Shown piece by piece: positions 1 through 8,338 of a stretch of DNA of 35,473 bases. The stretch lies in the NCBI GenBank assembly GCA_017305595.1, contig JAFKKL010000017.1, positions 1-35,473 of the forward strand, read 5' to 3'. Source of the DNA: Hyphomicrobiales bacterium. Lineage in GTDB: Bacteria > Pseudomonadota > Alphaproteobacteria > Rhizobiales > Xanthobacteraceae. The translations under genes and the position numbers were made by a program. The notes beneath the pieces were generated by a model. That model searched no databases and was not told the DNA's origin. It was given only the letters and a program-made list of their open reading frames with translations. How positions within the stretch are numbered: position 1 is the first letter of the stretch; each line of letters begins with the position of its first letter.

Positions 1-276
1 TACGTTGGCGACACCTTCGGCGACTATGCCAACACGCTCGTCGTCCCGGCCTATACGGTGGTCGATGCCGCGATCAGCTACGATTTCGGTTATCTGCGTC
101 CCGATCTGAGAGGTTTCACGGCGCAGATCAACGCAAGGAACCTGACCGACCGTTACTATGTGCAGTCGTGCTTCACGGGGTTGCCGTATTGCGCGCTGGG
201 TCAGGGCCGCACGATTCTCGGCACGCTGAAGTATAGCTGGAGCCCGGAGCCGGCTCCCGGGCTCATCACAAAGTGA
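1..276 (+). CDS. TonB-dependent receptor, C-terminal fragment (5' end outside window)
   Basis: The reading frame is open from base 1 and stops at TGA 274-276, so only about 91 C-terminal residues are present. The fragment has the last strands of an outer-membrane beta-barrel: PAYTVVDAAISYDFG, then the family-typical INARNLTDRYYV segment, a short loop with a Cys pair (QSCFTGLPYC), and a final strand ending TLKYSW. This pattern is that of TonB-dependent siderophore receptors of the FhuA/FoxA type, which import ferric siderophores using TonB energy. An 11-residue Pro-rich tail follows the Trp where such barrels usually end. The PepSY membrane protein downstream supports a role in iron uptake. 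The substrate cannot be told from this fragment. Confidence 0.88.
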   Translation, partial: YVGDTFGDYANTLVVPAYTVVDAAISYDFGYLRPDLRGFTAQINARNLTDRYYVQSCFTGLPYCALGQGRTILGTLKYSWSPEPAPGLITK

Positions 277-490
277 GATGGATCGACTTCGAGAGGAAAT
301 GGGCCGCCTCGCACGCGGCATGGTGAAATAACTGGAACTGAGACGAACCCTCTACGGTTCGGATCGAGCCGCTCTCCGCGTGACTGTCGCGTCGCGATGT
401 CCCGGGGAGCGGCAATCACTTTTCAAGTCGTGACCTCGTCGCGGTTTGATGATTGTGTCAACCTGTTCGCATTGAGTGGTAGGACGTATC

Positions 491-1654
491 GTGATCTCGG
501 GAACAAGACCGCTTCGCCGCTGGCACTGGGTCCACAAGTGGTCCAGCATCATCTGCACCGTCTTCATGCTGATGCTGTGTATCACCGGCCTGCCGCTGAT
601 CTTCCATCACGAGATCGACCATCTGCTGCATGAGGAGGTCGATCCCAGCGTCGTGCCGCCGGGAACGCCGAAAGCCAATCTCGATCAGGCCGTCGCCAAT
701 GCCATGGCGAAGTTTCCGGGACAGGTGCCGCACTTCCTGATCTTCGATCGTGACGAGCCTAACGCTTTGTTGATCTCGATCGGGCCCACCATCAAATCCA
801 GCCCGGTCGACAATCGCTTCGCGCGGGTCGATACCCACACCGGCGCGTTTCTCGATTCGCCGGACGTGACCGGCCGCTTCACCTACATCATGCTGAAGCT
901 GCACACCGACATGTTCGCAGGGCTGCCGGGCAAGCTGTTCCTCGGCCTGATGGGCATCCTGTTCTGCGTCGCGGTGATCTCCGGTATCGTGGTTTATGCG
1001 CCGTCGATGCGGAAGCTGCGCTTCGGTGCCTATCGCAAGGATCGGCCGCGCATCGTGCGCCGGCTCGACGTGCATAACCTCGCCGGCATCCTGCTGGTGA
1101 TGTGGACGCTGGTGGTCGGCTTCACCGGCGTCATCAACACATGGGCCGATCTGGTGTTGAAGGCGTGGCAATACGGCCAACTCGCGGAGATGACCGCGCA
1201 GTACAAGGGCCGCGAGATTCCGGCCAAGCTGACGCCGGTAGAAGAGGCGGTGAGGGTCGCGCAGCAGGCGATTCCACATATGCAGCCGGCCTTCGTCTCC
1301 TACCCCGGTACGCTGTTCACCAGCAACAGCCACTACGCGGTGTTCATGCGCGGTGACACGCCCGTGACGTCGCGACTGCTGAAGCCGGCGCTGATCGACG
1401 CCGAGACCGGCAAGCTGACGGACAGCCGCGACATGCCGTGGTACGTCTCGACGCTGTTCCTGTCGCAGCCGCTGCACTTCGGCGATTACGGCGGCATGCC
1501 GCTGAAGATCATCTGGGCGATTCTCGACATCATCACCATCGTGATCCTGTGGACCGGACTGTATCTGTGGCTGCGGCGGCGCAAGCCGGCGGCAAGCGCG
1601 GCGCGGGCAAGCGCCAGTCCTCAGCGGATCGAGGGACAGGCGGTGACGTCATGA
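491..1654 (+). CDS. PepSY-associated TM protein (PiuB-like, iron-uptake linked)
   Basis: Integral inner-membrane protein with four predicted helices: an N-terminal one (SSIICTVFMLMLCITGLPLIF), a central pair (GLMGILFCVAVISGIVVY and GILLVMWTLVVGFTGVI), and a C-terminal one (ILDIITIVILWTGLYLWL). Periplasmic PepSY-like segments lie between them. The N-terminal RRWHWVHKW motif is typical of the family. Such proteins commonly sit beside TonB-dependent siderophore receptors and are thought to act as ferric-siderophore reductases or in iron release, though the mechanism is poorly settled. GTG 491 is chosen because AGGA at 481-484 lies 6 bases upstream. GTG 476 is an alternative five codons earlier without such a site. 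The gene overlaps the next by 4 bases (ATGA), so they are translationally coupled. Confidence 0.85.
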   Translation: MISGTRPLRRWHWVHKWSSIICTVFMLMLCITGLPLIFHHEIDHLLHEEVDPSVVPPGTPKANLDQAVANAMAKFPGQVPHFLIFDRDEPNALLISIGPTIKSSPVDNRFARVDTHTGAFLDSPDVTGRFTYIMLKLHTDMFAGLPGKLFLGLMGILFCVAVISGIVVYAPSMRKLRFGAYRKDRPRIVRRLDVHNLAGILLVMWTLVVGFTGVINTWADLVLKAWQYGQLAEMTAQYKGREIPAKLTPVEEAVRVAQQAIPHMQPAFVSYPGTLFTSNSHYAVFMRGDTPVTSRLLKPALIDAETGKLTDSRDMPWYVSTLFLSQPLHFGDYGGMPLKIIWAILDIITIVILWTGLYLWLRRRKPAASAARASASPQRIEGQAVTS

Positions 1655-1857
1655 CGATGCTGAAGACCCCGCCGGTGCGCGCGACGCGACAGACGCTGTC
1701 GCAGATCTTCGGCTGGCCGCTGGTGATCGGCGTGCTCTCCACCATTGGGCTGGTCGCCGCGCTGGTTGGCGACGGCGTCTGGGACGGCGTATCGTGGCTT
1801 GCTCTGCTGCTGCCGATCCTGCTTTACGCGCTGTTCCTGCTGCGTCCGCCGCGCTGA
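1651..1857 (+). CDS. small two-helix membrane protein
   Basis: A 68-residue protein starting at the ATG that overlaps the TGA of the PepSY gene (ATGA at 1651-1654). It has a short basic N-terminus, one hydrophobic segment (WPLVIGVLSTIGLVAALVG), a turn with GDGVWDGVSW, and a second segment (LALLLPILLYALFLL), ending RPPR. Two membrane helices with both ends in the cytoplasm fit the charges. Small proteins of this form often follow PepSY/TonB receptor genes in alphaproteobacteria. The overlap suggests a partner or accessory of the PepSY protein, which is inference. No enzymatic motif is visible. Confidence 0.8.
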   Translation: MTMLKTPPVRATRQTLSQIFGWPLVIGVLSTIGLVAALVGDGVWDGVSWLALLLPILLYALFLLRPPR

Positions 1858-1949
1858 TCTTCCGTCGCACCCCATCCATCCGTTTTCGCGCCTTGCGCGG
1901 GCGGTGAAAATATCGTGATTGTCGCCCCGACAGGTTTCAAGGGCGAGCA

Positions 1950-2381
1950 ATGAACGACGTGACGGAATCCGGCCTGCCGGCGCAGGGCTGGAGCATTCTC
2001 GAGGATGACGGCTTCATCGGCTATGTCGGACCGCTGTGGCACCGCTTGGTGGATGGTCGGTACGAATACGCCATCGAAGGCCAGCGCAAGCATCGTAACC
2101 GGCGCGGACTGGTGCAGGGCGGGCTGCTGATGACGCTGGCGGACCGCACTTGCGGCATGACCGCGCGTTACGAATCCGGCTCCGAGCATCTCGCCACCAT
2201 CCAGATGGACACGCATTTCATCGATGCGGCGCGGATCGGCGATCTCATCGTCTCGGTGCCGCGCATGGTCCGCAGCACCAAGACGCTGATCTTCATGAGT
2301 GCCGAATTGAACGTTGACGGCCGCTGCGTCATGCTCGCCAACGGCGTGTTCAAGGTGATGCGCGGTCACGCAACCCGATAG
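1950..2381 (+). CDS. PaaI-family acyl-CoA thioesterase (hotdog fold)
   Basis: A 143-residue protein of the usual length for a single hotdog domain. The segment RGLVQGGLLMTLADRTCG corresponds to the PaaI/4HBT active-site region, where a small-residue turn precedes the helix that carries the acidic residue (here Asp in LAD). LATIQMDTHFIDAARIGD follows, as in the family's central strand and oxyanion region. It probably hydrolyses an acyl- or aryl-CoA ester, but the substrate cannot be told. The stop lies 15 bases before the aldo/keto reductase start, so the two are probably co-transcribed. The family's usual HGG is here QGG, a mild divergence. Confidence 0.8.
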   Translation: MNDVTESGLPAQGWSILEDDGFIGYVGPLWHRLVDGRYEYAIEGQRKHRNRRGLVQGGLLMTLADRTCGMTARYESGSEHLATIQMDTHFIDAARIGDLIVSVPRMVRSTKTLIFMSAELNVDGRCVMLANGVFKVMRGHATR

Positions 2382-2396
2382 AACGAGGAGGCTCCG

Positions 2397-3413
2397 ATGC
2401 AATATCGTCAGTTGGGTCGTAGCGGCCTGAAGGTTTCTCCGCTCTGTCTCGGCACCATGATGTTCGGCGGCCCGACCGACGAGGCAACCTCGAAGCGCAT
2501 CGTCGACAAGGCGCGCGACGCCGGCATCAATTTCATCGACACCGCCGACGCCTATTCCAACGGCACATCGGAAGAGGTCGTCGGCCGCGCCATCGCCGCG
2601 CAGCGTCAGCATTGGGTGCTGGCGACCAAGCTCGCCAATCCGATGGGTAAGGATCCCAATCGCGCCGGCCTGTCGCGGCGCTGGATGTTCGATGCATGCG
2701 ACGAAAGCCTGCGGCGACTGAGCACCGATGTGATCGACATCTATTACCTGCATAAGGAAGACCACGCGACGCCGCTCGATGAGACCGTGCGCGCGATGGG
2801 CGACCTGATCCGCGCCGGCAAGGTGCGTTATTTCGGCGTCTCGAATTATCGCGGCTGGCGGCTCGCCGAGATCTGCAACATCTGCGACCGCCTCGGCATC
2901 GACCGCCCGGTGGTCAGTCAGCCCTATTACAACGCGATGAACCGGATGCCGGAAGTCGAGCACCTCCCGGCCTGCGGCTTCTACGGCCTTGGCGTGGTGC
3001 CTTACAGTCCGCTGGCGCGCGGCGTGCTCACCGGCAAATACGATCCCGATGCCGCACCGGACAAGGACAGCCGCGCCGGCCGCAACGATGCCCGCATGAT
3101 GCAGACCGAGTGGCGGCCGGAATCGCTGCGGCTGGCGCGCGAAATTCGCAAGCACGCCGAAGCGCGCGGCATCACGGCCGGACAATTCGCGGTGGCGTGG
3201 GTGCTCAACAGCGGCTTCGTCAGTTCGGTGATCGCAGGGCCGCGCACCGAGGCGCAATGGGACGACTACCCGCGCGCGCTCGATTATCACTTCACGTCCG
3301 AGGACGAGGCGCTGATCGATCGTCTGGTGACGACCGGCCATCCCTCGACGCCGGGCTACAACGATCCCGCCTATCCGATCGAGGGCCGCCGTGCCCGTAC
3401 GGCGGCAGAGTAA
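2397..3413 (+). CDS. aldo/keto reductase
   Basis: A 338-residue TIM-barrel oxidoreductase of the AKR family, which reduces aldehydes or ketones with NADPH. The catalytic tetrad is visible: Asp48 and Tyr53 in FIDTADAYSNG, Lys78 in VLATKLANP, and His119 in DIYYLHKED. The opening MQYRQLGRSGLKVSPLCLGTM is characteristic of the AKR11/12-like (YajO/PhnO-type) branch. A strong ribosome binding site (GAGGAG, about 6-7 bases upstream) fixes the ATG. It is downstream of the thioesterase by 15 bases and probably in one operon. The natural substrate is unknown. Confidence 0.92.
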   Translation: MQYRQLGRSGLKVSPLCLGTMMFGGPTDEATSKRIVDKARDAGINFIDTADAYSNGTSEEVVGRAIAAQRQHWVLATKLANPMGKDPNRAGLSRRWMFDACDESLRRLSTDVIDIYYLHKEDHATPLDETVRAMGDLIRAGKVRYFGVSNYRGWRLAEICNICDRLGIDRPVVSQPYYNAMNRMPEVEHLPACGFYGLGVVPYSPLARGVLTGKYDPDAAPDKDSRAGRNDARMMQTEWRPESLRLAREIRKHAEARGITAGQFAVAWVLNSGFVSSVIAGPRTEAQWDDYPRALDYHFTSEDEALIDRLVTTGHPSTPGYNDPAYPIEGRRARTAAE

Positions 3414-3509
3414 GCATCGACGATATCGATGCAATGCATCCATATCTCTGTCTCAACGGGATTTTAATTTTCGAAGCGCGTCATCAGTCGTGGAACTGGG
3501 GACGTGCGA

Positions 3510-4622
3510 ATGTCGATTGATTTCGCCAGACTGGTCGGTCTTGAGCCGGTCGATGCCGAAAAGCTTCGTGCGCTGAAGCCGGACCTGCTCGGCCGGCAGG
3601 GCGACGCGATCAACGCTTTCTACGGGCGCATTCTGGGATTTCCTGAATTCAAGACCATGATCGAGGCGGCCTGCGCCCGGCAGGGCATCGATGCCGGCGG
3701 GTTGGTGGCGCATATCAACGAGGTGCAGTTCGCGCATTGGGCCCGGGTGTTCGAGGGCACGGCCAATGCGGAATTCCAGAGCGTCGCGCGCAAGATCGGC
3801 ACCGTGCACGAACGCTGCGGCGTGACCAACGATCTTTATGTCGCCAGCTCCGCCGTGCTCCTGGAAAAGTTTCTGGCGATGACGGTGGAGCACCACCTCG
3901 GCGCGGGCGAGGGCACCGAGCGGCTATCGGCCTCGCTCGCCGCTGTGGTGCGGATGTTCTTTCTCGATCTGTCTTATGCGATCTCGGCTTACGACCACGC
4001 TGCCGCGCAGACGGCGTTCCGGCAAGCGTCCGAACCGTTGCTGCAAGCGTTCGAAACCGATGTCGCGCACGATCTCGAGGCGATGGCCGGCGCGGCGCAG
4101 GCGCTTGACAGCACCATTCGCAGCATCGTCGATCTCAACAAGGGCAACATGCAGCGCTGTCAGGAGACGGTGTCGAGCATCAAAACCCTGACCACGCATC
4201 TCGACGAACTCGGGCAGATCACGCGGCACATCGAGAATTTCGTTCAGGTCATCACCGACGTCGCGCGCAAGACAAAGCTGTTGGCGCTGAATGCCGCCAT
4301 CGAAGCGGCGCGCAGCGGTGAGTATGGCCGTGGCTTCAATGTGGTGGCCGGCGAGGTGAAGGCGCTGGCCAACGAGGCCGAGGAAGCGACGCGGAAAGTG
4401 ACGGTGCAGGCGCACGAAATCCGCGCGGCAATTGCTACCGCGCTGGCGCAAGTCGACGGATCGCACAAGCTCGTGCAAGCCATCGATCAAGGTGTCGCGA
4501 CCGAGAGCGAAGCCATTGCGCGGCAGAGCGCGGCGGTGAGCGAAATCTCCGACAACCTCGCCGCCGTCTCCGAAAGCGCGCGCGGCTTGCGGGACAAATT
4601 CTCGTCGCTGGATGCGGCGTAG
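3510..4622 (+). CDS. globin-coupled methyl-accepting chemotaxis protein (HemAT-like)
   Basis: A 370-residue soluble sensor. Residues about 1-155 form a protoglobin domain. His100 in KIGTVHERCGV aligns with the heme-coordinating proximal His of HemAT-type globin-coupled sensors. A coiled-coil linker follows (about 175-245). The receptor signalling tip is at about 250-293, with the near-canonical ARKTKLLALNAAIEAAR and GRGFNVVAGEVKALA. No transmembrane segment or HAMP domain is present, so it should signal from the cytoplasm to CheA/CheW in response to O2 or another heme ligand. No CheR-binding pentapeptide is seen at the C-terminus. ATG 3510 is preferred because GGGGAC lies 7 bases upstream; GTG 3504 would add two residues. 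No che genes are nearby. Confidence 0.92.
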   Translation: MSIDFARLVGLEPVDAEKLRALKPDLLGRQGDAINAFYGRILGFPEFKTMIEAACARQGIDAGGLVAHINEVQFAHWARVFEGTANAEFQSVARKIGTVHERCGVTNDLYVASSAVLLEKFLAMTVEHHLGAGEGTERLSASLAAVVRMFFLDLSYAISAYDHAAAQTAFRQASEPLLQAFETDVAHDLEAMAGAAQALDSTIRSIVDLNKGNMQRCQETVSSIKTLTTHLDELGQITRHIENFVQVITDVARKTKLLALNAAIEAARSGEYGRGFNVVAGEVKALANEAEEATRKVTVQAHEIRAAIATALAQVDGSHKLVQAIDQGVATESEAIARQSAAVSEISDNLAAVSESARGLRDKFSSLDAA

Positions 4623-4650
4623 GGGTTTAGCCCCGCAATGTTCTCGGATC

Positions 4651-4733
4651 GTCGTGGCCGAACTTGTTCCGGCCATCCACGTCTTAGCGGCTAAACAAGA
4701 ACGTGGATGCCCGTGACAAGCACGGACATGACA
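4651..4733. repeat. dispersed palindromic repeat (CGTGGATG / CTTGT type), two inverted halves
   Basis: The left half (GGCCG AACTTGTTCCGGCCATCCACGT) and the right half (ACGTGGATGCCCGTGACAAGCACGGACATGAC) are imperfect inverted copies around a short AT-richer centre and could fold into a long hairpin. A half-element of the same family lies at 19787-19821. It sits between the chemoreceptor stop and the GST-like gene. The type of sequence is familiar as an interspersed repeat in Bradyrhizobium and Rhodopseudomonas genomes. Any function (terminator, mRNA stabiliser) is inference. Confidence 0.75.
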
Positions 4734-4856
4734 GGGCAAACCTTGATCAGGCCGAAAGCGTCTGAAGCAGGTCGGGACGGTTCGACACCGTGACGGTTGC
4801 AATTGCCCCTCACCGGCGCACAATGTCGAAGACATTGACTCGCGGTGGAGCCCGGC

Positions 4857-5792
4857 GTGGCGGAGAACGACATTATCCTGCATCACTATCCGCGCTCGCC
4901 GTTCGCCGAGAAGGTCCGCCTTGCGCTCGGATTCAAGGGCTTGTCGTGGCTCGCGGTGGAGCAGCCGCGCGTGGCACCGAAGCCGGGTCTCACTGCGCTC
5001 ACCGGCGGCTATCGTCGCATTCCGGTGATGCAGGTCGGCGCTGACATCTATTGCGACACGCGCTGCATCCTGCGCGAACTGGAGCGTCGCCACCCGAGCC
5101 CGACGATTTTCCCGGCTGAGAGCGCCGGCCGCGCCGAGATGCTGGCGAGTTGGGCCGACCATTATCTGTTCGCCGATGCGCTGGGGCTGGTGTTCGGGCT
5201 GCACGGCGACCGCTTTCCGCCGGAGCTGCATGCCGACCGCGCGCGCTTCACCGCCGGCAAGTACGATCGCTGGGACAGCGTACGGATGAAAGCGCGGGTG
5301 CCGGACCTCCGCGCGCAGTTCGCCATTCATCTCGCGCTGCTGGAGCAGGCGCTAGACAATGGCCACGCCTACCTCGCCGGCGCGGCGCTGTCGGTGGCCG
5401 ATCTCGCCGCCTATCATCCGCTGTGGTACGCGCGCGGCAATCTCGGCGACGAAGCCGGGCTGGACGCTTACCCGAACATCATGGCGTGGCTCGCGCGGCT
5501 CGACGCCATCGGCCACGGCGCGCCGCATGAGCTTGCGCCCGGCGCGGCGCTCATGATCGCGCGCGATGCCGGGCCTGCAGCGGTACCGCCGCCGAGCGAC
5601 ATCGGGACATTCCGGATCGGGATGCGCCTCACGTTGACGCCCGACGACTGGGGCTTCGATCCGGTGGAAGGCGAATTGGTGGCGATCGATCGCGACAGCA
5701 TCGCCATCCGCCGCGACGATGCGTTGATCGGCACTGTTCACGTCCATTTCCCGCGCGAGGGCTTTACGATTCGCCCCGCGATCGGGCAGTAG
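4857..5792 (+). CDS. glutathione S-transferase-like protein with C-terminal extension
   Basis: A 311-residue protein. Residues 1-80 form an N-terminal thioredoxin-fold GST domain (DIILHHYPRSPFAEKVRLAL, with Ser where many GSTs have Ser or Cys; GGYRRIPVMQVG with the cis-Pro; and CDTRCILRELE). An alpha-helical GST C-domain follows to about residue 215 (LSVADLAAYHPLWY, with the N-capping SxADxA motif). The final ~95 residues are extra for a GST and look beta-rich (MRLTLTPDDWGFDPVEGELVAID and later). GTG 4857 is chosen because GGAG at 4847-4850 is 6 bases upstream. GTG 4845 would add four residues but lacks a site. Substrate unknown. Confidence 0.85.
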   Translation: MAENDIILHHYPRSPFAEKVRLALGFKGLSWLAVEQPRVAPKPGLTALTGGYRRIPVMQVGADIYCDTRCILRELERRHPSPTIFPAESAGRAEMLASWADHYLFADALGLVFGLHGDRFPPELHADRARFTAGKYDRWDSVRMKARVPDLRAQFAIHLALLEQALDNGHAYLAGAALSVADLAAYHPLWYARGNLGDEAGLDAYPNIMAWLARLDAIGHGAPHELAPGAALMIARDAGPAAVPPPSDIGTFRIGMRLTLTPDDWGFDPVEGELVAIDRDSIAIRRDDALIGTVHVHFPREGFTIRPAIGQ

Positions 5793-5853
5793 GCGGCGGC
5801 GTGGTTACCAGCATCTGACCGGAAGTTGCTTTCAGATATGGAACACGAAAATC

Positions 5854-5879
5854 GTCGTCCCCGCCTGCGCGGGGACGAC
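5854..5879. repeat. solo GTCGTCCCCGC palindrome (possible bidirectional terminator)
   Basis: A near-perfect palindrome: GTCGTCCCCGC, a 4-base centre, and GCGGGGACGAC, giving an 11 bp stem. It lies between the convergent stops of the GST-like gene (5792) and the nitronate monooxygenase gene (5909). The same sequence forms the ends of the 123-124 bp elements at 13463-13585 and 17090-17213. No T-tract is present, so rho-independent termination is uncertain. Confidence 0.75.
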
Positions 5880-5908
5880 GGCGAAGCTGTTTGTATGTCT
5901 TTCGCTTC

Positions 5909-6913
5909 TCACGCCACTCGCGCGTCGACGGCGATGTTGCCGTCGAGGAAGCCGGTAAGGCGGCCGCGGATGATGCGTTCGGCATCGCGCATGATGCGGT
6001 CGATCAGGTCCTTCACAGTCGGGATGTCGTTGATGAGGCCGACCATCATGCCGCAGCTCCACGCGCCGGCATCCATGTCGCCGTCGATCATCACCTTGGG
6101 ATAGACGCCCGCGACCTGATCCATGATGTCGTCGATCTTGAGATTCGCGCCCTTCTCGCGCTCGATCTCGATCAAGCGGTCGACATTCTTGTTCCTCAGC
6201 ACGCGCTCGGTGTTGCGCAGCGCGCGCATGATCAGCCGAGTATCGAGTTCGGTGGCCTTCACCAACGCCTGCTTCACGTTGTCGTGGATCGGCGCTTCCT
6301 TGGTGGCCATGAAGCGGGTGCCCATATTCATGCCCGACGCACCCATCGCCAATGCCGCGACCAGGCTGCGCGCATCCGCCATGCCGCCGGAGGCGACGAA
6401 TGGAATCTTCAGTTCATCCGCCGCACGCGGCAGCAGGATCATGTTCGGCACGTCGTCCTCGCCGGGATGGCCGCCGCACTCGAAGCCGTCGACGCTGACC
6501 GCGTCGCAGCCGATCTTCTCGGCTTTCAGCGAATGCCGCACCGAGGTGCACTTGTGGATCACCTTGATTCCGGCGGCCTTCAGCGCCGGCATGTGTTCCT
6601 CCGGGCTGCGGCCAGCGGTCTCCACCGCCTTGACGCCGCCTTCCTTGATGGCGGCGATGTATTCCGGATAGGGCGGCTTGGCGAAGGTCGGCAGGAAGGT
6701 GAGGTTCACGCCGAACGGCTTGTCGGTCATGTCGCGGCAGCGGGCGATTTCCTTCGCCAGCAGTTCGGGCGTCTTCTGGGTCAGGCCGGTGATGATGCCG
6801 AGGCCGCCGGCGTTCGACACCGCAGCCGCCAGTTCGGCGAAGCCGACGAAGTGCATCCCGCCCTGAATGATGGGATGCTGAATGCCGAACAGTTCAGTAA
6901 TCGCTGTCTTCAC
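5909..6913 (-). CDS. nitronate monooxygenase / 2-nitropropane dioxygenase-like flavoprotein
   Basis: A 334-residue FMN-dependent TIM-barrel enzyme. Its opening, ITELFGIQHPIIQGGMHFVG followed by LAAAVSNAGGLGII, is the family hallmark. GFECGGHPGEDD carries the conserved HxG region near the active site, and IPFVASGGMADARSLVAALAMGASGMNMGTRFMAT forms the FMN phosphate site. The family oxidises alkyl nitronates, and many members have unproven substrates. The frame is open far upstream, but GTG 6911-6913 is chosen because GGAGGT lies 5-6 bases upstream, and the extra region would be antisense to the AraC gene. It is divergent from the AraC-type regulator at 7064, a possible regulator of it. Confidence 0.9.
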   Translation of the reverse strand: MKTAITELFGIQHPIIQGGMHFVGFAELAAAVSNAGGLGIITGLTQKTPELLAKEIARCRDMTDKPFGVNLTFLPTFAKPPYPEYIAAIKEGGVKAVETAGRSPEEHMPALKAAGIKVIHKCTSVRHSLKAEKIGCDAVSVDGFECGGHPGEDDVPNMILLPRAADELKIPFVASGGMADARSLVAALAMGASGMNMGTRFMATKEAPIHDNVKQALVKATELDTRLIMRALRNTERVLRNKNVDRLIEIEREKGANLKIDDIMDQVAGVYPKVMIDGDMDAGAWSCGMMVGLINDIPTVKDLIDRIMRDAERIIRGRLTGFLDGNIAVDARVA

Positions 6914-7063
6914 GCTGACCTCCAGGATATCGAGCGGCTTTGCCGCTACCGACGGAAACGGAACTGCCCCAAGTGTGGCACACCGGAACGGGCGGAAACA
7001 ACCTCGCGGTTGCGGCGCGGCAGGTGCGTTGCGCGGCCCCTTTCCGGCGCGTAGAATTTTACG

Positions 7064-7906
7064 ATGGCTGCGACCACGCTGTTCCAGAACGCGACGCTGA
7101 CGGTAACCGACTATCGCTGCGAGGCGACGCGTGGTGACCGGCCGTTCGCGGAAGAACATCGGCAGCATTCCATCGCCTATGTCCGCAAGGGCAGCTTCGG
7201 TTGCGTCACGCGCGGGCGACACCATGAACTGATTGCCGGCTCGTTTTTGGTCGGTCATCCCGGCGACGAATACACCTGCACCCACGATCATCACGATTGC
7301 GGCGACGAATGCCTCGCCTTCGCGCTGGCGCTGGAACTGGTCGACGGTCTGGAGGTCGATTCCGAGGCATGGCGGCAGGGCGCGCTGCCGCCGTTGCCGC
7401 AACTGATGGTGATCGGCGAGCTGGCACAATCCATCGCCGATGGCCGCAGCGATATCGGGCTCGACGAGACCGGATATGTGCTGGCGAACCGTTTGGCTGA
7501 AACGGTGTCCGGCAGCGCGCGGCCGCCGCCGCGCGGGCAGGCTCGCGACCGCAAGCGCGCGGTGGAGACCGCGATGTGGATCGATGAACAGTCGCATCGG
7601 CCGATCGATCTGGCCGACGCGGCGCATGAGGCGGGTGTCAGCCGGTTTCATTTCCTGCGCACGTTTTCCGATGCGTTGGGGGTGACGCCGCATCAGTATC
7701 TGGTGCGCTCACGGCTGCGTCATGCCGCGCGGCTTCTGGTCGACGAGGAGCGCGCCATCACCGACATCGCCTATGACGTCGGCTTCGGCGACCTGTCGAA
7801 TTTCGTGCGGACATTCCATCGCGCTGCCGGCGTCTCGCCGCGCGGTTTTCGCAGAGCCTCGAAAGGCGACCGCAAGATTCTCCAAGAACGGCTGGCGCGT
7901 GGCTGA
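7064..7906 (+). CDS. AraC-family transcriptional regulator
   Basis: A 280-residue protein. The N-terminal half is a cupin-like sensor ([38 protein letters not shown] is shown here only in part by its features: HQHSIAY and GHPGDEY). The C-terminal ~100 residues contain two helix-turn-helix motifs, the first in [20 protein letters not shown] and the second in [20 protein letters not shown] with the AraC signature GF.D.SNF.R.F. It is 150 bases from, and divergent to, the nitronate monooxygenase gene, so it may control that gene or the downstream VOC gene, which is inference. No clear ribosome binding site precedes ATG 7064. Confidence 0.9.
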   Translation: MAATTLFQNATLTVTDYRCEATRGDRPFAEEHRQHSIAYVRKGSFGCVTRGRHHELIAGSFLVGHPGDEYTCTHDHHDCGDECLAFALALELVDGLEVDSEAWRQGALPPLPQLMVIGELAQSIADGRSDIGLDETGYVLANRLAETVSGSARPPPRGQARDRKRAVETAMWIDEQSHRPIDLADAAHEAGVSRFHFLRTFSDALGVTPHQYLVRSRLRHAARLLVDEERAITDIAYDVGFGDLSNFVRTFHRAAGVSPRGFRRASKGDRKILQERLARG

Positions 7907-7955
7907 GTAGGGTCGATCCAACGGCGCGAGTGGCGCGCCGATGGAGCATTCGACC

Positions 7956-8315
7956 ATGTACGATCATATCGGATTGAAGGTGAAAGACCTTGACGCCAGC
8001 GTGCGCTTCTATACCGCAGCGCTGAAGCCGCTCGGCTTCGTGCTGTGTTCGCGCGACGACAGCGGGGCGGGCTTCGGCCCCAAGGACGCCCCGGCGCTGT
8101 GGCTGCATCTCGACAGGAAAGCGACGGGCAAGGGTGCGCATGTCGCGTTCCGTGCCAAGGATCACGCTGCGATAGCTGTGTTCCATCGTGAAGGGCTGAA
8201 AGCGGGCGGCCGCGACAACGGCGGTGCTGGCCCGCGCGCCGACTACGGTCCGACCTATCACGCCGCGTTCCTGTTCGATCCCGACGGCAACAACGTCGAG
8301 GCCGTGTGTACCTGA
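7956..8315 (+). CDS. VOC-family (glyoxalase/bleomycin-resistance-like) protein
   Basis: A 119-residue single-domain vicinal-oxygen-chelate fold. The start MYDHIGLKVKDLDASVRFY and the ending YHAAFLFDPDGNNVEAVC are typical. His4 and the late Glu (NNVEAV) are candidate metal ligands. The family includes glyoxalases, dioxygenases and resistance proteins, so the reaction is undetermined. ATG 7956 is preferred over ATG 7941 because the protein then begins at the conserved M-x-DHIGL and GGAG at 7943-7946 is 9 bases upstream. It is 49 bases after the AraC gene on the same strand and may be co-transcribed with it. Confidence 0.85.
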   Translation: MYDHIGLKVKDLDASVRFYTAALKPLGFVLCSRDDSGAGFGPKDAPALWLHLDRKATGKGAHVAFRAKDHAAIAVFHREGLKAGGRDNGGAGPRADYGPTYHAAFLFDPDGNNVEAVCT

Positions 8316-8338
8316 AGCCAAGACGGATCGATCACGAT

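Noticed and set aside
458-1477. 339-residue minus-strand open frame across the PepSY gene
   Set aside because: The composition is His/Arg/Gln-rich, as in frames opposite GC-rich genes, while the plus strand encodes clear membrane helices.
1824-3443. 539-residue minus-strand open frame
   Set aside because: It lies opposite the thioesterase and aldo/keto reductase genes, which have recognisable motifs and ribosome sites; its own sequence has none.
5854-5879. Possible CRISPR repeat, because GTCGTCCCCGCCTGCGCGGGGACGAC recurs in the window
   Set aside because: The copies are thousands of bases apart without regular spacers, there are no cas genes, and the ends belong to a 123-124 bp dispersed element.
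6914-7693. Long minus-strand open frame extending the nitronate monooxygenase upstream to 594 residues
   Set aside because: It is antisense to the AraC gene, the added sequence is Arg/Ala-rich and low in conserved motifs, and GTG 6913 has a strong ribosome site.
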